Source: Pseudomonadota bacterium (GTDB taxonomy: Bacteria; Pseudomonadota; Alphaproteobacteria; Caulobacterales; Caulobacteraceae). From it: 64,000 nt of DNA. Below the pieces are notes generated by a model that saw nothing but the letters and a program-made list of their open reading frames with translations, ran no database searches and was not told where the DNA came from. The first letter of the stretch is position 1; every line of letters starts with the position of its first letter. This document shows, piece after piece, positions 1 through 8,684 of this stretch. The stretch is taken from positions 1 to 64,000 of the forward strand of contig CAUJHO010000072.1 of the NCBI GenBank assembly GCA_963205025.1, read 5' to 3'. The position numbers and the translations under genes were made by a program.

Positions 1-627
1 GAACAGCTGGACTATCTGCGCTTCCCGCTGGCCGATCTGGAGAAGCCCCAGGTGCGCGGCGTCGCCGCTGAGCTGGGCCTGCGGATCGCTGCCAAGCCCG
101 ACAGCCAGGACATCTGTTTCGTGCCCAACGGCGACTATCGCACCCTGATCGACCGCCTGCGCCCACAGGGCCGCGAGCCCGGCCAGATCGTGCATATGGA
201 CGGGCGGGTGCTGGGTGAGCACGCCGGTATCACCGACTACACCATCGGTCAGCGCCGGGGCCTGAATATCGCGGTCGGCGACCCCCTGTTCGTCGTCCGG
301 CTGGACCCCGAAGCGCGCCAGGTCATCGTCGGCCCGCGCGAGGCCCTGCTGACCGGTGCCCTGACCCTGGACGAAACCAACTGGCTCGGCGACCAACCCG
401 ACATCGAAGCCGCCGCCGCCGAGGCCCAGCCGGTGCTGGCCCGCGTCCGCTCGACCCGTCCGCCGGTGCCGGCGAAGTTGTCGCTCGCCGACGGTGTCGT
501 CGCGGTCGTCTTCGACCAAGGCGAAGAGGGTGTTGCGCCAGGCCAGGCCTGCGCCCTCTATGATCCCGCCGACCCGGATCGGCTGCTGGGTGGGGGTTTC
601 ATCGCCACCACGACCGCGCTGGCCTGA
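1..627 (+). CDS. mnmA: tRNA-specific 2-thiouridylase MnmA (C-terminal part)
   Basis: The reading frame is open from base 1 and ends with TGA at 625-627, giving 208 residues of a protein whose N-terminus lies outside the window. MnmA uses ATP and a persulfide relay to make the 2-thio group of wobble uridine 34 in Lys, Glu and Gln tRNAs in the cytoplasm. The stretch DSQDICFV carries the conserved catalytic cysteine, and YTIGQRRGL is a typical MnmA motif. The C-terminal beta-barrel region (LARVRSTRPP, VAPGQACALYD) is intact. The N-terminal PP-loop that binds ATP is not visible here. The next gene starts 87 bases downstream, so there is no evidence for an operon on this side. Confidence 0.95.
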   Translation, partial: EQLDYLRFPLADLEKPQVRGVAAELGLRIAAKPDSQDICFVPNGDYRTLIDRLRPQGREPGQIVHMDGRVLGEHAGITDYTIGQRRGLNIAVGDPLFVVRLDPEARQVIVGPREALLTGALTLDETNWLGDQPDIEAAAAEAQPVLARVRSTRPPVPAKLSLADGVVAVVFDQGEEGVAPGQACALYDPADPDRLLGGGFIATTTALA

Positions 628-714
628 CGGCCCGCGAAATCTCCTTGCCCGCGTCGCGGGAGAGGGAGCGCTCCCCCCCTACATTTAGCCGCCCGCGATC
701 CCATATGATCGGCC

Positions 715-1275
715 ATGATCCCATCAAACGACCTTACCCTCGAAACGCGCACCGGCCTGCCCAGCGACATGCGCTGCCTGCTGGCCGAGCGCCCGCGTGA
801 GACCTGGGCCGATCCGAACCTGCCCGAAACCGCCCGCTTCTGGCTGCAGATGCACGACGGCTTCCGCAGCCGGCGCTCGACGATGAACCGGCTGATCGCC
901 GAGGGCGCGTTGAACCCCAGATCCGTGCACCCTCAACTCATCCAGACCCTGAACGGCTTTCTCGGAAGCCTTGACGGCCACCATCGGGTCGAGACCGGTC
1001 ATTATTTCCCCGCTTTTCGCCAGGCCGAGCCGCGCATGGTCGCAGGGCTGGACCTGCTCGACCGCGACCATGACGCCATCCACGAACAGCTGGAGGCCCT
1101 GCACGGGGCCGGCCAGGCCTTCGACCGGGCCATCAACAGCGGGGCCGGCGGCTTTGCCGAACTGGGCCGGTTGAACGAGATTCTGGGCCGGGCCGGTCCC
1201 GCCCTGATCCGTCACCTCGACGACGAGGAAGAGATCGTCATTCCGCTTCTGGCCCTGCACGGAGCGCGCGGATGA
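715..1275 (+). CDS. Hemerythrin HHE domain protein
   Basis: This 186-residue cytoplasmic protein has the spaced His/Glu ligands of a hemerythrin-like di-iron four-helix bundle: GHHRVETGHYFP near residues 88-99, DRDHDAIHE near 117-124, and RHLDDEEEI near the end. The opening TRTGLPSDM followed by a Trp/Phe-rich helix is usual for alphaproteobacterial members. Such proteins bind O2, NO or iron, or sense redox state; the exact role here is unknown. No clear Shine-Dalgarno precedes the ATG. The start was chosen because it gives the family's usual N-terminus. Its stop codon overlaps the start of the next gene as ATGA, so the two are probably translated together. Confidence 0.85.
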   Translation: MIPSNDLTLETRTGLPSDMRCLLAERPRETWADPNLPETARFWLQMHDGFRSRRSTMNRLIAEGALNPRSVHPQLIQTLNGFLGSLDGHHRVETGHYFPAFRQAEPRMVAGLDLLDRDHDAIHEQLEALHGAGQAFDRAINSGAGGFAELGRLNEILGRAGPALIRHLDDEEEIVIPLLALHGARG

Positions 1276-1646
1276 CCGGCGGCGTGCAGGTCACCGTCCT
1301 GGCCGGCCAGCTGCTGCGCAGCGCCGCAGACTTCTTCGAGACGGTGGCCGAGCAGAACCCGTCCCTCGGCGAGATGATGCGCGACAATGCCGAGGTCTAT
1401 CGTCAGGTCGCCGAGGCGGTAGAGGCTGATCCCTCGACCCGGCTGGAGGCCGATGACATGGATCCGCCGCCCACCGTCGCGGATCTGGCGGTGCGGCTGT
1501 TGTCCGATGCTGCGGAGTTCTTCGAAAACGTCTTCCAACAGAACCCCGAGACGGGCGAAGATCTGCCCGCCACGGCGGAGGCCTATCGCGCCCTGGCCGA
1601 ACTGGTTGCCGAGGATCCCGAGGGGCGGCTGCCGACCGACGCCTGA
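1272..1646 (+). CDS. Small acidic protein with an internal tandem duplication
   Basis: I do not recognise this 124-residue protein by name. It consists of two copies of a 49-residue unit, residues 10-58 and 72-120. Each copy contains a pattern like LLxxAAxFFExVxxQNPxxGE, then AEAYRxxAExVxxDPxxRL. It has no signal peptide, membrane segment or cysteine and is strongly acidic, consistent with a soluble all-helical protein. Its start overlaps the hemerythrin stop (ATGA at 1272-1275), which strongly suggests translational coupling and perhaps a shared task. Codon use matches its neighbours, so the frame is very likely real. Confidence 0.75.
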   Translation: MTGGVQVTVLAGQLLRSAADFFETVAEQNPSLGEMMRDNAEVYRQVAEAVEADPSTRLEADDMDPPPTVADLAVRLLSDAAEFFENVFQQNPETGEDLPATAEAYRALAELVAEDPEGRLPTDA

Positions 1647-1733
1647 TCGATTCGACCGACTCCACCTCGGTCTTGGCACTGTTCGCAAATCAGTCCTAGC
1701 TGGTCGATTGACCTGTGGGCGGAGTGTTTCGGC

Positions 1734-2435
1734 GTGCTCGATATTCAAATTCTCATGGCGGTGGCGGTTCCCATCATCGGGGCCATGGTGACCGGCGGCC
1801 TGATCGGGGCCGAACGGACCTACAACGGCCATCCGGCCGGGTTTCGAACCCACATTCTGGTCGCCCTGGCGTCCTGCATCCTGATGCTGGCGGCCATGCA
1901 CCAGGCCAACTGGGCCTTCATTCCCCTGCCCGGCCAGACCCTGGTGATCGATCCGACCCGCATGGCCCATGGCATCCTGACCGGGATCGGTTTCCTGTGC
2001 GCGGGGGTGATTTTCCGCAAGGGCTTTTCCGTTCATGGCCTGACGACGGCGGCATCGCTGTGGATCACCTCGGCCATCGGGGTGCTGTTCGGCGTCGGCA
2101 TGCTGGAACTGGCGCTGCTGGGTGCCTTCGCCACCCTGTCGGTTCTGGCCATACTGCGGCTGGTGGATGCGCGCCTGCCCCAGGTCTCGACCGTCGATAT
2201 AGACATGCGCTGGATCGGCAAGGCGGCACCGGACGAGCCGGCGCTCCGGGCCCTGATGGCCGAGTACGGGCTCAAGACCCTTCGCATCGGCCATGAGATT
2301 TCAGACGGCGATCGCTGGCACGAACAGACCGTCAAGGTCCGCGGTCAGTCCCCGCTCAAGATCGGGGCCCTGATCGAGCGACTGAAGGCAGACAAGGGCC
2401 TGCACGGCTTCTCGATCACGCCGCACGACGATTGA
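1734..2435 (+). CDS. MgtC/SapB family inner-membrane protein
   Basis: The 233-residue product has four to five hydrophobic segments within the first 145 residues. It carries the MgtC signature features: GGLIGAERTYNGHPAGFRTH near the N-terminus and GIGFLCAGVIFRKG with TTAASLWITSAIG in the middle. A roughly 80-residue C-terminal cytoplasmic domain follows. MgtC-like proteins modulate F-type ATPase or Mg/acid adaptation in some pathogens; the role in this organism is not known. The start is GTG at 1734 with GGAG at 1721-1724 as ribosome binding site. It is separated by 87 bases from the upstream gene and is convergent with the POT transporter. Confidence 0.85.
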   Translation: MLDIQILMAVAVPIIGAMVTGGLIGAERTYNGHPAGFRTHILVALASCILMLAAMHQANWAFIPLPGQTLVIDPTRMAHGILTGIGFLCAGVIFRKGFSVHGLTTAASLWITSAIGVLFGVGMLELALLGAFATLSVLAILRLVDARLPQVSTVDIDMRWIGKAAPDEPALRALMAEYGLKTLRIGHEISDGDRWHEQTVKVRGQSPLKIGALIERLKADKGLHGFSITPHDD

Positions 2436-2464
2436 GCCGCGTCAGACCGCCGGAGCGGCCGGGA

Positions 2465-4180
2465 CTATTTCACCCCGGCCATCATCCGCTTGAGAACCGG
2501 CGAGGCCAGCAACAGCACCAGGCCGACACCGACGGCAATCCATCCGAACATGTTATAGACCTCGCCATAGGTCGCCAGGGCCTGGGCCGGATTGGTCACC
2601 ACCCCGCCCACCGTCTCGGTCGAGGTCATGCCGGCGACCAGGCCGGCCAGGGCGTGGGCCAGGGACGAGGACAGGAACCAGACCCCCATCATCAGGCCGA
2701 CCACCTTCGGGGCCGACAGCTTGGTGATCATCGACAGGCCGATCGGCGAGATCAGCAGCTCGGCGATGGTGTGGATCACATAGGTCAGGGCCAGCCAGAC
2801 GAAGGCGATCTTGAACAGCTCGTCGTGCTGGGTCCGGGTCGCCCAGGCCAGCATGACGAAGCTCAGCCCCATGATGACCAGCGCAATCGAGAACTTCAGC
2901 GGCGTCGACGGCTCGGCGTTCCTGGCCGCCAGCACCTGCCACAGGATGGCGAACAGCGGCCCCAGCAGCACGATCATCAGCGGATTGACCAGGTTGGACT
3001 GCGCCGCATTGATGAAGCCGGGCATATGCACCGAGTTCTGGGCCATCAGCGTCAGGGACGAGCCGGCCTGTTCGAACAGCATCCAGAACAGGACCGAGAA
3101 CATGGTCAGGATCAGGGCGGCGGCCATGCGGCTGCGCGTCTCGCCCTTCAGGAAGAAGGTGGTCCAGACCAACATCCCGATGAAGATGGCCGGAGCCAGG
3201 ATAGTCAGACCTTTTTCGACCAGTTCATGGCGTTGCAGCAGCAGCCAGGTCGGGATCACCGCGATGAGGCCGCCGATCAGGAACAGCGCACCATAGGGAA
3301 TGCCGAACAGGCCGCGCTTGCCCTCCATTTCCGGCGGCGGCCCGGCCTTGCCCTCCAGCCACGGCTGGCCGATCTGGAACACGATCAGGCCCAGCAGCAT
3401 GCCGATTCCGGCCAGTCCGAACCCATAGGCCCAGCCATAGGTCAAGCCGATCCAGCCGCAGAGGATCTTGGCCAGCAACGAGCCCAGATTGACCCCGACA
3501 TAGAACCAGGTGAAGCCGGCGTCGCGTCGCGGGTCACCCTGGGCATAGAGGGCCCCGACGACATTGGAGATATTGGCCTTCAGGAAGCCGACCCCAACGA
3601 CGATCAGGGCCATGGCCAGCAGGACGGTCTTTTCCCCGGAGAGGTCCCGCACGACCCGCTGCTCGACCTGATCCTGGGGGGTTACCGCCGGCAGCGACGA
3701 CTGCAGCGCCGGGTCCCTGACCAGTCCTTCGGTCGTGAAGGTGATGGGCGTTCGCACGCCGTCGGCACTGACGGCATACTGCTGGCGATCGGTGTCGCGA
3801 CCGACCGTCTCGACCTGGTATTCCTGGCCGGCGACGGTGATGAACTGCTGTCCGCCCGACCCCTCGAAGGCCATGGCGAAGTGGCCGGCCACCAGCAACA
3901 GCGCCCCGATGGTCACCGCCTTGCGCGCACCCAGCCAGCGGTCGGCGATTACCCCACCCACGATCGGCAGCAGATAGACCAGGGCCGCGTAGGCCGCATA
4001 GGTCGCCGACGCCTCGTCCTGGCTCATCAGGAAGTGCTGGACCAGGAACAGGACCAGCAGCGCCCGCATGCCGTAGTAGGAGAAGCGCTCCCACATCTCG
4101 GCGAAGAACAGCACCACCAGTCCACGGGGATGACCGAAGATGGTCTTTCCGCCGCCCGTCGTCGGGGTCACATCCGTCAC
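2465..4180 (-). CDS. POT/PTR2-family peptide:H+ symporter
   Basis: This 571-residue protein belongs to the proton-dependent oligopeptide transporter family in the MFS fold. The hallmark ExxERFSYYG motif lies at about residues 28-37, and FTWFYVGVNLGSL is the second family signature. About twelve or more membrane helices are evident. A hydrophilic insertion of around 80 residues (about 103-185) separates an early helix pair from the next, larger than in compact family members. The likely substrates are di- and tripeptides. The start is GTG at 4180 with a GGAGG-type site a few bases upstream. It stands alone, convergent with the MgtC-like gene and followed upstream by the fur cluster. Confidence 0.9.
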   Translation of the reverse strand: MTDVTPTTGGGKTIFGHPRGLVVLFFAEMWERFSYYGMRALLVLFLVQHFLMSQDEASATYAAYAALVYLLPIVGGVIADRWLGARKAVTIGALLLVAGHFAMAFEGSGGQQFITVAGQEYQVETVGRDTDRQQYAVSADGVRTPITFTTEGLVRDPALQSSLPAVTPQDQVEQRVVRDLSGEKTVLLAMALIVVGVGFLKANISNVVGALYAQGDPRRDAGFTWFYVGVNLGSLLAKILCGWIGLTYGWAYGFGLAGIGMLLGLIVFQIGQPWLEGKAGPPPEMEGKRGLFGIPYGALFLIGGLIAVIPTWLLLQRHELVEKGLTILAPAIFIGMLVWTTFFLKGETRSRMAAALILTMFSVLFWMLFEQAGSSLTLMAQNSVHMPGFINAAQSNLVNPLMIVLLGPLFAILWQVLAARNAEPSTPLKFSIALVIMGLSFVMLAWATRTQHDELFKIAFVWLALTYVIHTIAELLISPIGLSMITKLSAPKVVGLMMGVWFLSSSLAHALAGLVAGMTSTETVGGVVTNPAQALATYGEVYNMFGWIAVGVGLVLLLASPVLKRMMAGVK

Positions 4181-4352
4181 GCCTTATCCTCCCGGTGGTT
4201 GGCCGGGCAATCGAGCGGATTCAGCAAGGTAAGGCAAGCCCGAAGGTCGCCAGGCGAAGCTCACCGGAACGGCAACGGCCTGAGCCCGGTTCGCGTTTTC
4301 GGTGACGCGCGCCTTGATCCGATAGCCGGATCCAGCTTGTCGCAGACGCGCT

Positions 4353-4772
4353 TCAGCCCTCGCCGGACTTGTCGAGCGGCACACCGTAGAGTTCGAGCTT
4401 GTGGCCGATCAACTTGTAGCCGAGGCGCTCGGCGATGGCCTCTTTCATCTTTTCGATCTCTTCGTCGAAGAACTCGACGACCTCGCCGGAGCGGGTGTCG
4501 ATCAGATGGTCATGGTGGTCGTCGCCGGCCTCTTCGTAGCGGCTGCGGCCATCTCCGAAATCGTGGCGTTCGACGACGCCGGCCTCTTCGAACAGGCGCA
4601 CCGTGCGATAGACCGTAGCGATGGAAATGTGCGGATCCTGGGCCGAGGCGCGCCGATACAGCTCCTCGACATCGGGGTGATCCATGGATTCCGACAGCAC
4701 CCGGGCAATCACCCGCCGCTGTTCGGTCATGCGCATGCCGCGCTCAATGCAGAGTTTTTCGATCCGGTCCAT
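4353..4772 (-). CDS. fur: Ferric uptake regulator Fur
   Basis: The 139-residue product has an N-terminal winged helix (HISIATVYRTVRLFEEAGVV, residues 48-67) and the metal-binding motif DDHHDHLIDTRSGEVVEF (about 84-101). Fur represses iron uptake genes when loaded with Fe2+ and activates some others. The paired CxxC cysteines of gammaproteobacterial Fur are absent, as is common in alphaproteobacterial Fur. It is the last gene of a minus-strand cluster nfuA-tsaB-rimI-fur, 36 bases after rimI, so it may be cotranscribed with it. No obvious Shine-Dalgarno precedes the ATG. Fur-like half-sites occur near bfd and bfr at 51 kb. Confidence 0.92.
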   Translation of the reverse strand: MDRIEKLCIERGMRMTEQRRVIARVLSESMDHPDVEELYRRASAQDPHISIATVYRTVRLFEEAGVVERHDFGDGRSRYEEAGDDHHDHLIDTRSGEVVEFFDEEIEKMKEAIAERLGYKLIGHKLELYGVPLDKSGEG

Positions 4773-4808
4773 GCGGGCAAGATAGGCGCGCTGGACGACA
4801 GAAGAAAG

Positions 4809-5219
4809 TCAGTCCGGCAAGTTGCGCGCGAATAGCAGAGCCGCCACCGCCGGGCCGGCCTGTCGCCCATAGTAGCCGGGCCGCCGCCCGACCTGCACGA
4901 AGCCGGCGTCGGCATACAGGGCCCGCGCTGCGGCATTGTCTTCGGCCACTTCCAGATAGAGGCGGGCCGCGCCCCGGGAACCGGCGAGATGGCCGGCCGC
5001 CTCCACCAGGCCACGGCCCAGACCGTGCCGCCGGGCCTCGGGTCGCACCGCCAGGGTCAGGATTTCGGCCTCGTCCAGAACCACCCGAATCAGGATGAAG
5101 CCGTCGTCATTGCCCAGGGCGAGAACCCCGGCCTGACCGAGCAGGGCGGCGAAGGTCGCAGCCTCCCAGGGCCGGTCAAAGGCCGCCGCATGGACGGCCG
5201 CCAGGGCTTCGGGGCTCAT
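4809..5219 (-). CDS. rimI: Ribosomal-protein-alanine N-acetyltransferase RimI
   Basis: A 136-residue GNAT-fold acetyltransferase. The acetyl-CoA loop is visible as VRPEARRHGLGRGLV, and LYLEVAEDNAAARALYADAG is the typical RimI motif; GRRPGYYG follows. RimI acetylates the N-terminal alanine of ribosomal protein S18, and in many bacteria it sits beside tsaB. The start at 5219 was chosen because its ATG overlaps the tsaB stop as ATGA. A longer in-frame extension upstream is GC-rich noise antisense to tsaB sequence. The cluster and length match the family. Confidence 0.9.
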   Translation of the reverse strand: MSPEALAAVHAAAFDRPWEAATFAALLGQAGVLALGNDDGFILIRVVLDEAEILTLAVRPEARRHGLGRGLVEAAGHLAGSRGAARLYLEVAEDNAAARALYADAGFVQVGRRPGYYGRQAGPAVAALLFARNLPD

Positions 5220-5851
5220 GGATCTATTCCACCCGGGAGCTTGGCGTCCGGGGCTCGCAGATAGACCGGCGCAGGCGCATGAGCGCCCGGATCGGCCTGG
5301 ACGGCCCGTCGCGCCAGGGCGACAGGATCGCCCGCGAGCCGGGCATCGACGTCGGCGTCCGGATAAAGCGCTCGCACCAGATCCACCCCAGGCCCGGCGA
5401 CCCACGCCGGAGAGGCGAGGCCGGCCAGATCCTCCAGACGGACAGCTTGCGAATCGCCGACCGGACGGTCGTCCTCAAAGGATCGGACATAGGCCTGGCC
5501 GCGGCGGGCATCGATCAGCGCCAGACCCGGCCCGGCGCGGGGCGCGGAGGCCGCGATCACCACCAGGCTGTCGAAGCCGAGGACGGGAATGTCCAGCGCC
5601 ATGCCCAGGCCCTTGGCGAAGCTGAGGCCGACCCGAAGCCCGGTGAAGGAGCCGGGGCCGACCGTGACGGCAATCCGGTCCAGATCGGCAAAGGCGAGAT
5701 TGGCCTCGGCCATGACCTCGGCCACCAGCGGGGCCAGCCGTTCCTGATGACCCATCTGCATGGCCTCGGACGCCGTCGCCAGCACCCGTCCGTCGTCGAC
5801 GACCGCGACCGAACACAGGCCCAGCGCCGTATCGATGGCCAGGATACGCAT
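5216..5851 (-). CDS. tsaB: tRNA threonylcarbamoyladenosine biosynthesis protein TsaB
   Basis: The 211-residue protein starts with MRILAIDTALGLCSVAVVDD and contains VGPGSFTGLRVGLSFAKGL, both typical of TsaB. TsaB is an ASKHA-fold partner that joins TsaD and TsaE to make the t6A37 modification of ANN-decoding tRNAs. It lacks catalytic activity itself and acts as a scaffold. The gene lies 6 bases after nfuA and overlaps rimI by 4 bases, so it is in a compact operon. TsaC, TsaD and TsaE are not in this window. Confidence 0.93.
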   Translation of the reverse strand: MRILAIDTALGLCSVAVVDDGRVLATASEAMQMGHQERLAPLVAEVMAEANLAFADLDRIAVTVGPGSFTGLRVGLSFAKGLGMALDIPVLGFDSLVVIAASAPRAGPGLALIDARRGQAYVRSFEDDRPVGDSQAVRLEDLAGLASPAWVAGPGVDLVRALYPDADVDARLAGDPVALARRAVQADPGAHAPAPVYLRAPDAKLPGGIDP

Positions 5852-5857
5852 CGCCCC

Positions 5858-6421
5858 TCAGACGGCCTGCTCGACGCGCGTCACCTCGGGCACATAGTGG
5901 CGCATCATGTTCTCGACGCCGGCTTTGAGGGTCGCCGACGACGACGGACAGCCGGCACAGGCCCCGCGCAGCACCAGCCACAACACGCCAGTCTCCGGCT
6001 CATAACGGTCGAACAGAATGTCACCGCCGTCCTGGGCCACCGCCGGCCGCACGCGGCTGTCCAGTATGTCCTTGATCTCGCGCACGATCTCGGCGGCTTC
6101 GCCGGTATAGTCGGCATGGTCCGAGGTCGCCTGACCGCGCAGCAGCGGCTGGCCCGAGACGAAATGATCCATGATCGCGGCCAGTACGCCCGGCTTGATC
6201 TCGTCCCAGGTCGGGCCGGCCTCGGTGCGGGTGACGCTGATGAAGTCGTCGCCGAAGAAGACCCCCTCGACCCCCTCGACCCGGAACAGACTCTCACCCA
6301 GGGGCGAGACGGCGGCTTCATCGGGCGTGCGGAATTCGACGGCGCCGGCCTCGGCCACGCGGCGACCCGGCAGGAATTTCAGCACGCGGGGATTGGGCGT
6401 CGGTTCGGTCTGGATGAACAT
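5858..6421 (-). CDS. NfuA-type Fe-S carrier (NifU C-terminal domain protein)
   Basis: This 187-residue protein has an N-terminal Nfu domain beginning MFIQTEPTPNPRVLKFLPG and a C-terminal NifU-like domain with GACAGCPSS. The CxxC is at residues 155-158 and binds a bridging 4Fe-4S cluster in a dimer. It delivers Fe-S clusters to target apoproteins in the cytoplasm. It is the first gene of the nfuA-tsaB-rimI-fur cluster on the minus strand. Cotranscription with fur would tie Fe-S trafficking to the iron regulator; that link is inference from spacing only. Confidence 0.9.
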   Translation of the reverse strand: MFIQTEPTPNPRVLKFLPGRRVAEAGAVEFRTPDEAAVSPLGESLFRVEGVEGVFFGDDFISVTRTEAGPTWDEIKPGVLAAIMDHFVSGQPLLRGQATSDHADYTGEAAEIVREIKDILDSRVRPAVAQDGGDILFDRYEPETGVLWLVLRGACAGCPSSSATLKAGVENMMRHYVPEVTRVEQAV

Positions 6422-6467
6422 GGCGCTCAGATAGGCCCTTCCCCCCCGAAACGAAAGCCGGAGGGCC

Positions 6468-8132
6468 TCAGGTCTCGATGGAGTCCAGATCCCGGCCTCG
6501 GGTTTCCGGCAGGAAGAAAATCGCCGTCACCAGGGCAATCAGGGTGAAGGCGACCGTGTACCAGAGGCCGAAATAGATATCGCCCTTCCAGGCCACCAGA
6601 GCGAAGCTGGCCGCCGGCAACAGACCCCCGACCCAGCCGGTGCCGATATTGTAGGGCAGGCTCATGGCGGTATAGCGGATGCGCGTCGGGAACAGTTCGA
6701 CCAGGGCGGCTGCCTGGGGGCCATAGAGCGCCGTCGCCGCCACGATGAAGACCAGCAACACCGCAAACACCCTCGCCATGTCGATCTGGGTTGGATCGGC
6801 CTGCGTCGGATAGCCATGGGCCGTCAGCGCCGCGCTGATGGCGGTCTGGACCTCGGCGCGCGCCGCCGTCAGGGCCTCGGCCGACAGGCCCGCGCCCTCA
6901 ACCGACGCCACCACGACGTCGCCGATGCGGACCTCGGCGACGCTGCCGGCCGGAGCAGCCGCATTGGCATAGGAAACACCGGCGTTGGTCAGGACGCTCT
7001 TGGCGATGTCGCACGAGGTGGAGAAGGCGGCGCGCCCGACCGGATCGAACTGGACCGAACAGGTGGCCGGATCGGCCACCACCGTCACCGGTGACTGGGC
7101 CTGGGCCTGGGCCAGGGCCGGATTGCCGGCCTGGGTCATCAGGTGAAAGCCCGGGAACACCGCCACCAGCATCAGCAGCATGCCGCCCAGCATCACCGGC
7201 TTGCGCCCGACCTTGTCCGACAGCCAGCCGAAAAACACATAGAGAAAGGCCGAAACGACCGTGATCCCAAGGATCAGCATGTCGACCGTCGCCACCTCCA
7301 TCTTCAGGAACCGCTCCATGAAGAAGCGGCTGTAGAAATAGCCGCAGTACCAGACCGCCCCTTGCGCGAACATGATCCCCACCAGGGCCAGCAGCACGAC
7401 CTTGAGATTTTTCCAGGTACCGAAGGCCTCTCGGTAAGGCGCGCGCGGCGCGTGGCTCTCGGCCTCCATACGCTGATAGGCCGGGCTCTCATTGAGCTTC
7501 AGCCGGATCCACAGCGAGATCGCCAGCAACAGGGCCGACACCAGGAAGGGGATGCGCCAGCCCCATTCGGCAAAGGCCTCCTGGCCCACGGCCATGCGGG
7601 TGATCAGTATGACGCCCAGCGCCCCGATCAGGCCCAGCGCCGCCGTGGTCTGGATCCAGCCCGTCAGATAGCCCCGCTGTCTGGCCGGAGCGTGCTCGGC
7701 CACATAGATGGCGGCCCCGCCGTATTCGCCGCCCAGGGCAAAGCCCTGCAGGACCCGCATGGTGATCAGAAGGATCGGGGCGATCACCCCGGCCTGTTCA
7801 AAGGTCGGCAGGAACCCGATGGCGACCGTCGCCAGACCCATCAGGGTGATGGTCACCAGAAAGGTCGTCTTGCGGCCCGTCCGGTCCCCGAACCAGCCGA
7901 ACACCAGCGCCCCCAGCGGGCGCACCACGAAGCCCACGCCAAAGGTGATCAGGGCCAGAATATAGCCCGTGGCCGCCCCGACCTCGGCATAGAAATGCTG
8001 GGCAATCACGCCGGCCAGCGACCCGAAGATGAAGAAGTCGTACCATTCGAACGCCGTTCCGGCAGCCGAGGCCCCCACGACGGTTCTGAGCGACGGTCCT
8101 GTAGCCTGGGGGCCAGCGGCTTGATTGGTCAT
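6468..8132 (-). CDS. MHS-family (metabolite:H+ symporter) MFS transporter
   Basis: The product has 554 residues and around 12 membrane helices. SAAGTAFEWYDFFIFGSLAG opens helix 1, GDRTGRKTT is the MFS loop 2-3 motif, and RVLQGFALGGEYGG identifies the metabolite:H+ symporter (ProP/ShiA-like) group. A roughly 110-residue extracytoplasmic insertion (about 6775-7140) with two cysteines 16 residues apart sits between two helices of the C-terminal half. The substrate cannot be told from sequence; organic acids or zwitterions are usual. The ATG at 8132 was chosen because GGGGAGA lies about 6 bases upstream; the frame stays open farther upstream without coding signs. Confidence 0.88.
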   Translation of the reverse strand: MTNQAAGPQATGPSLRTVVGASAAGTAFEWYDFFIFGSLAGVIAQHFYAEVGAATGYILALITFGVGFVVRPLGALVFGWFGDRTGRKTTFLVTITLMGLATVAIGFLPTFEQAGVIAPILLITMRVLQGFALGGEYGGAAIYVAEHAPARQRGYLTGWIQTTAALGLIGALGVILITRMAVGQEAFAEWGWRIPFLVSALLLAISLWIRLKLNESPAYQRMEAESHAPRAPYREAFGTWKNLKVVLLALVGIMFAQGAVWYCGYFYSRFFMERFLKMEVATVDMLILGITVVSAFLYVFFGWLSDKVGRKPVMLGGMLLMLVAVFPGFHLMTQAGNPALAQAQAQSPVTVVADPATCSVQFDPVGRAAFSTSCDIAKSVLTNAGVSYANAAAPAGSVAEVRIGDVVVASVEGAGLSAEALTAARAEVQTAISAALTAHGYPTQADPTQIDMARVFAVLLVFIVAATALYGPQAAALVELFPTRIRYTAMSLPYNIGTGWVGGLLPAASFALVAWKGDIYFGLWYTVAFTLIALVTAIFFLPETRGRDLDSIET

Positions 8133-8281
8133 GTCTGTCTCCCCGGCCCGCATCTCAAATCGCACAGGCTCTGCCGCCTCGTATGACAAGGCCTGATCCG
8201 GGCGGCAAGCGCGCAACCGGCCTTGAAGCCGCCGTGAAGTCAGGGGCAATGTAAGGCTGATAATCCTTGGGAGGTTCGACC

Positions 8282-8680
8282 ATGCGCGCGCTTGCGACCC
8301 TGATCAGTCTGACGTTGATCGCCTGTGCCCCGGCCGTCGCCCCCGGCAATTCAGGAGGTGGCTCGGGTGGCGGGGGAACCGCGCCGCCGGTCGGTGCCCC
8401 GGTCGAAAGCCCCCACACCCTCAATGCCGCCCAGTGCCGACAGGCCGGCGGCACCATGCGTCCGGTCTGTATGATGGGCACGGTCCAGTGTGTCGTGCGC
8501 TATTCGGATGCGGGGCGGACCTGCCGCGACGGCGACGACTGTCAGGGGGATTGCCGGGCCGAGAGCATGGCCCCGTCGCAAGGCCCGGTCACCGGTCAGT
8601 GTCAGGCCACCAGCGACCCTTGCGGTTGTTTCGCCAATGTCGAGGATGGCCGGGTCGACGCCGCCCTGTGCGTCGACTGA
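8282..8680 (+). CDS. Cysteine-rich putative lipoprotein
   Basis: This 132-residue protein begins MRALATLISLTLIACAPA, with a lipobox-like LIAC that suggests signal peptidase II cleavage and lipid attachment. A Gly-rich flexible linker follows. The mature domain then holds about ten cysteines (for example AQCRQAGG, VCMMGTVQC, TCRDGDDCQGDC, CQATSDPCGCF), suggesting a small disulfide-stabilised periplasmic or outer-membrane domain. No function is recognised. GGGAGG at 8269-8274 fixes the ATG at 8282. It is divergent from the MHS transporter and ends 4 bases from the convergent GST gene. Confidence 0.75.
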   Translation: MRALATLISLTLIACAPAVAPGNSGGGSGGGGTAPPVGAPVESPHTLNAAQCRQAGGTMRPVCMMGTVQCVVRYSDAGRTCRDGDDCQGDCRAESMAPSQGPVTGQCQATSDPCGCFANVEDGRVDAALCVD

Positions 8681-8684
8681 CGGC

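Noticed and set aside
2432..4618. Long plus-strand frame of 728 codons over the POT transporter and the start of fur
   Set aside because: It is antisense to genuine minus-strand genes, with His/Gln/Arg-rich composition and no domain; a high-GC shadow frame.
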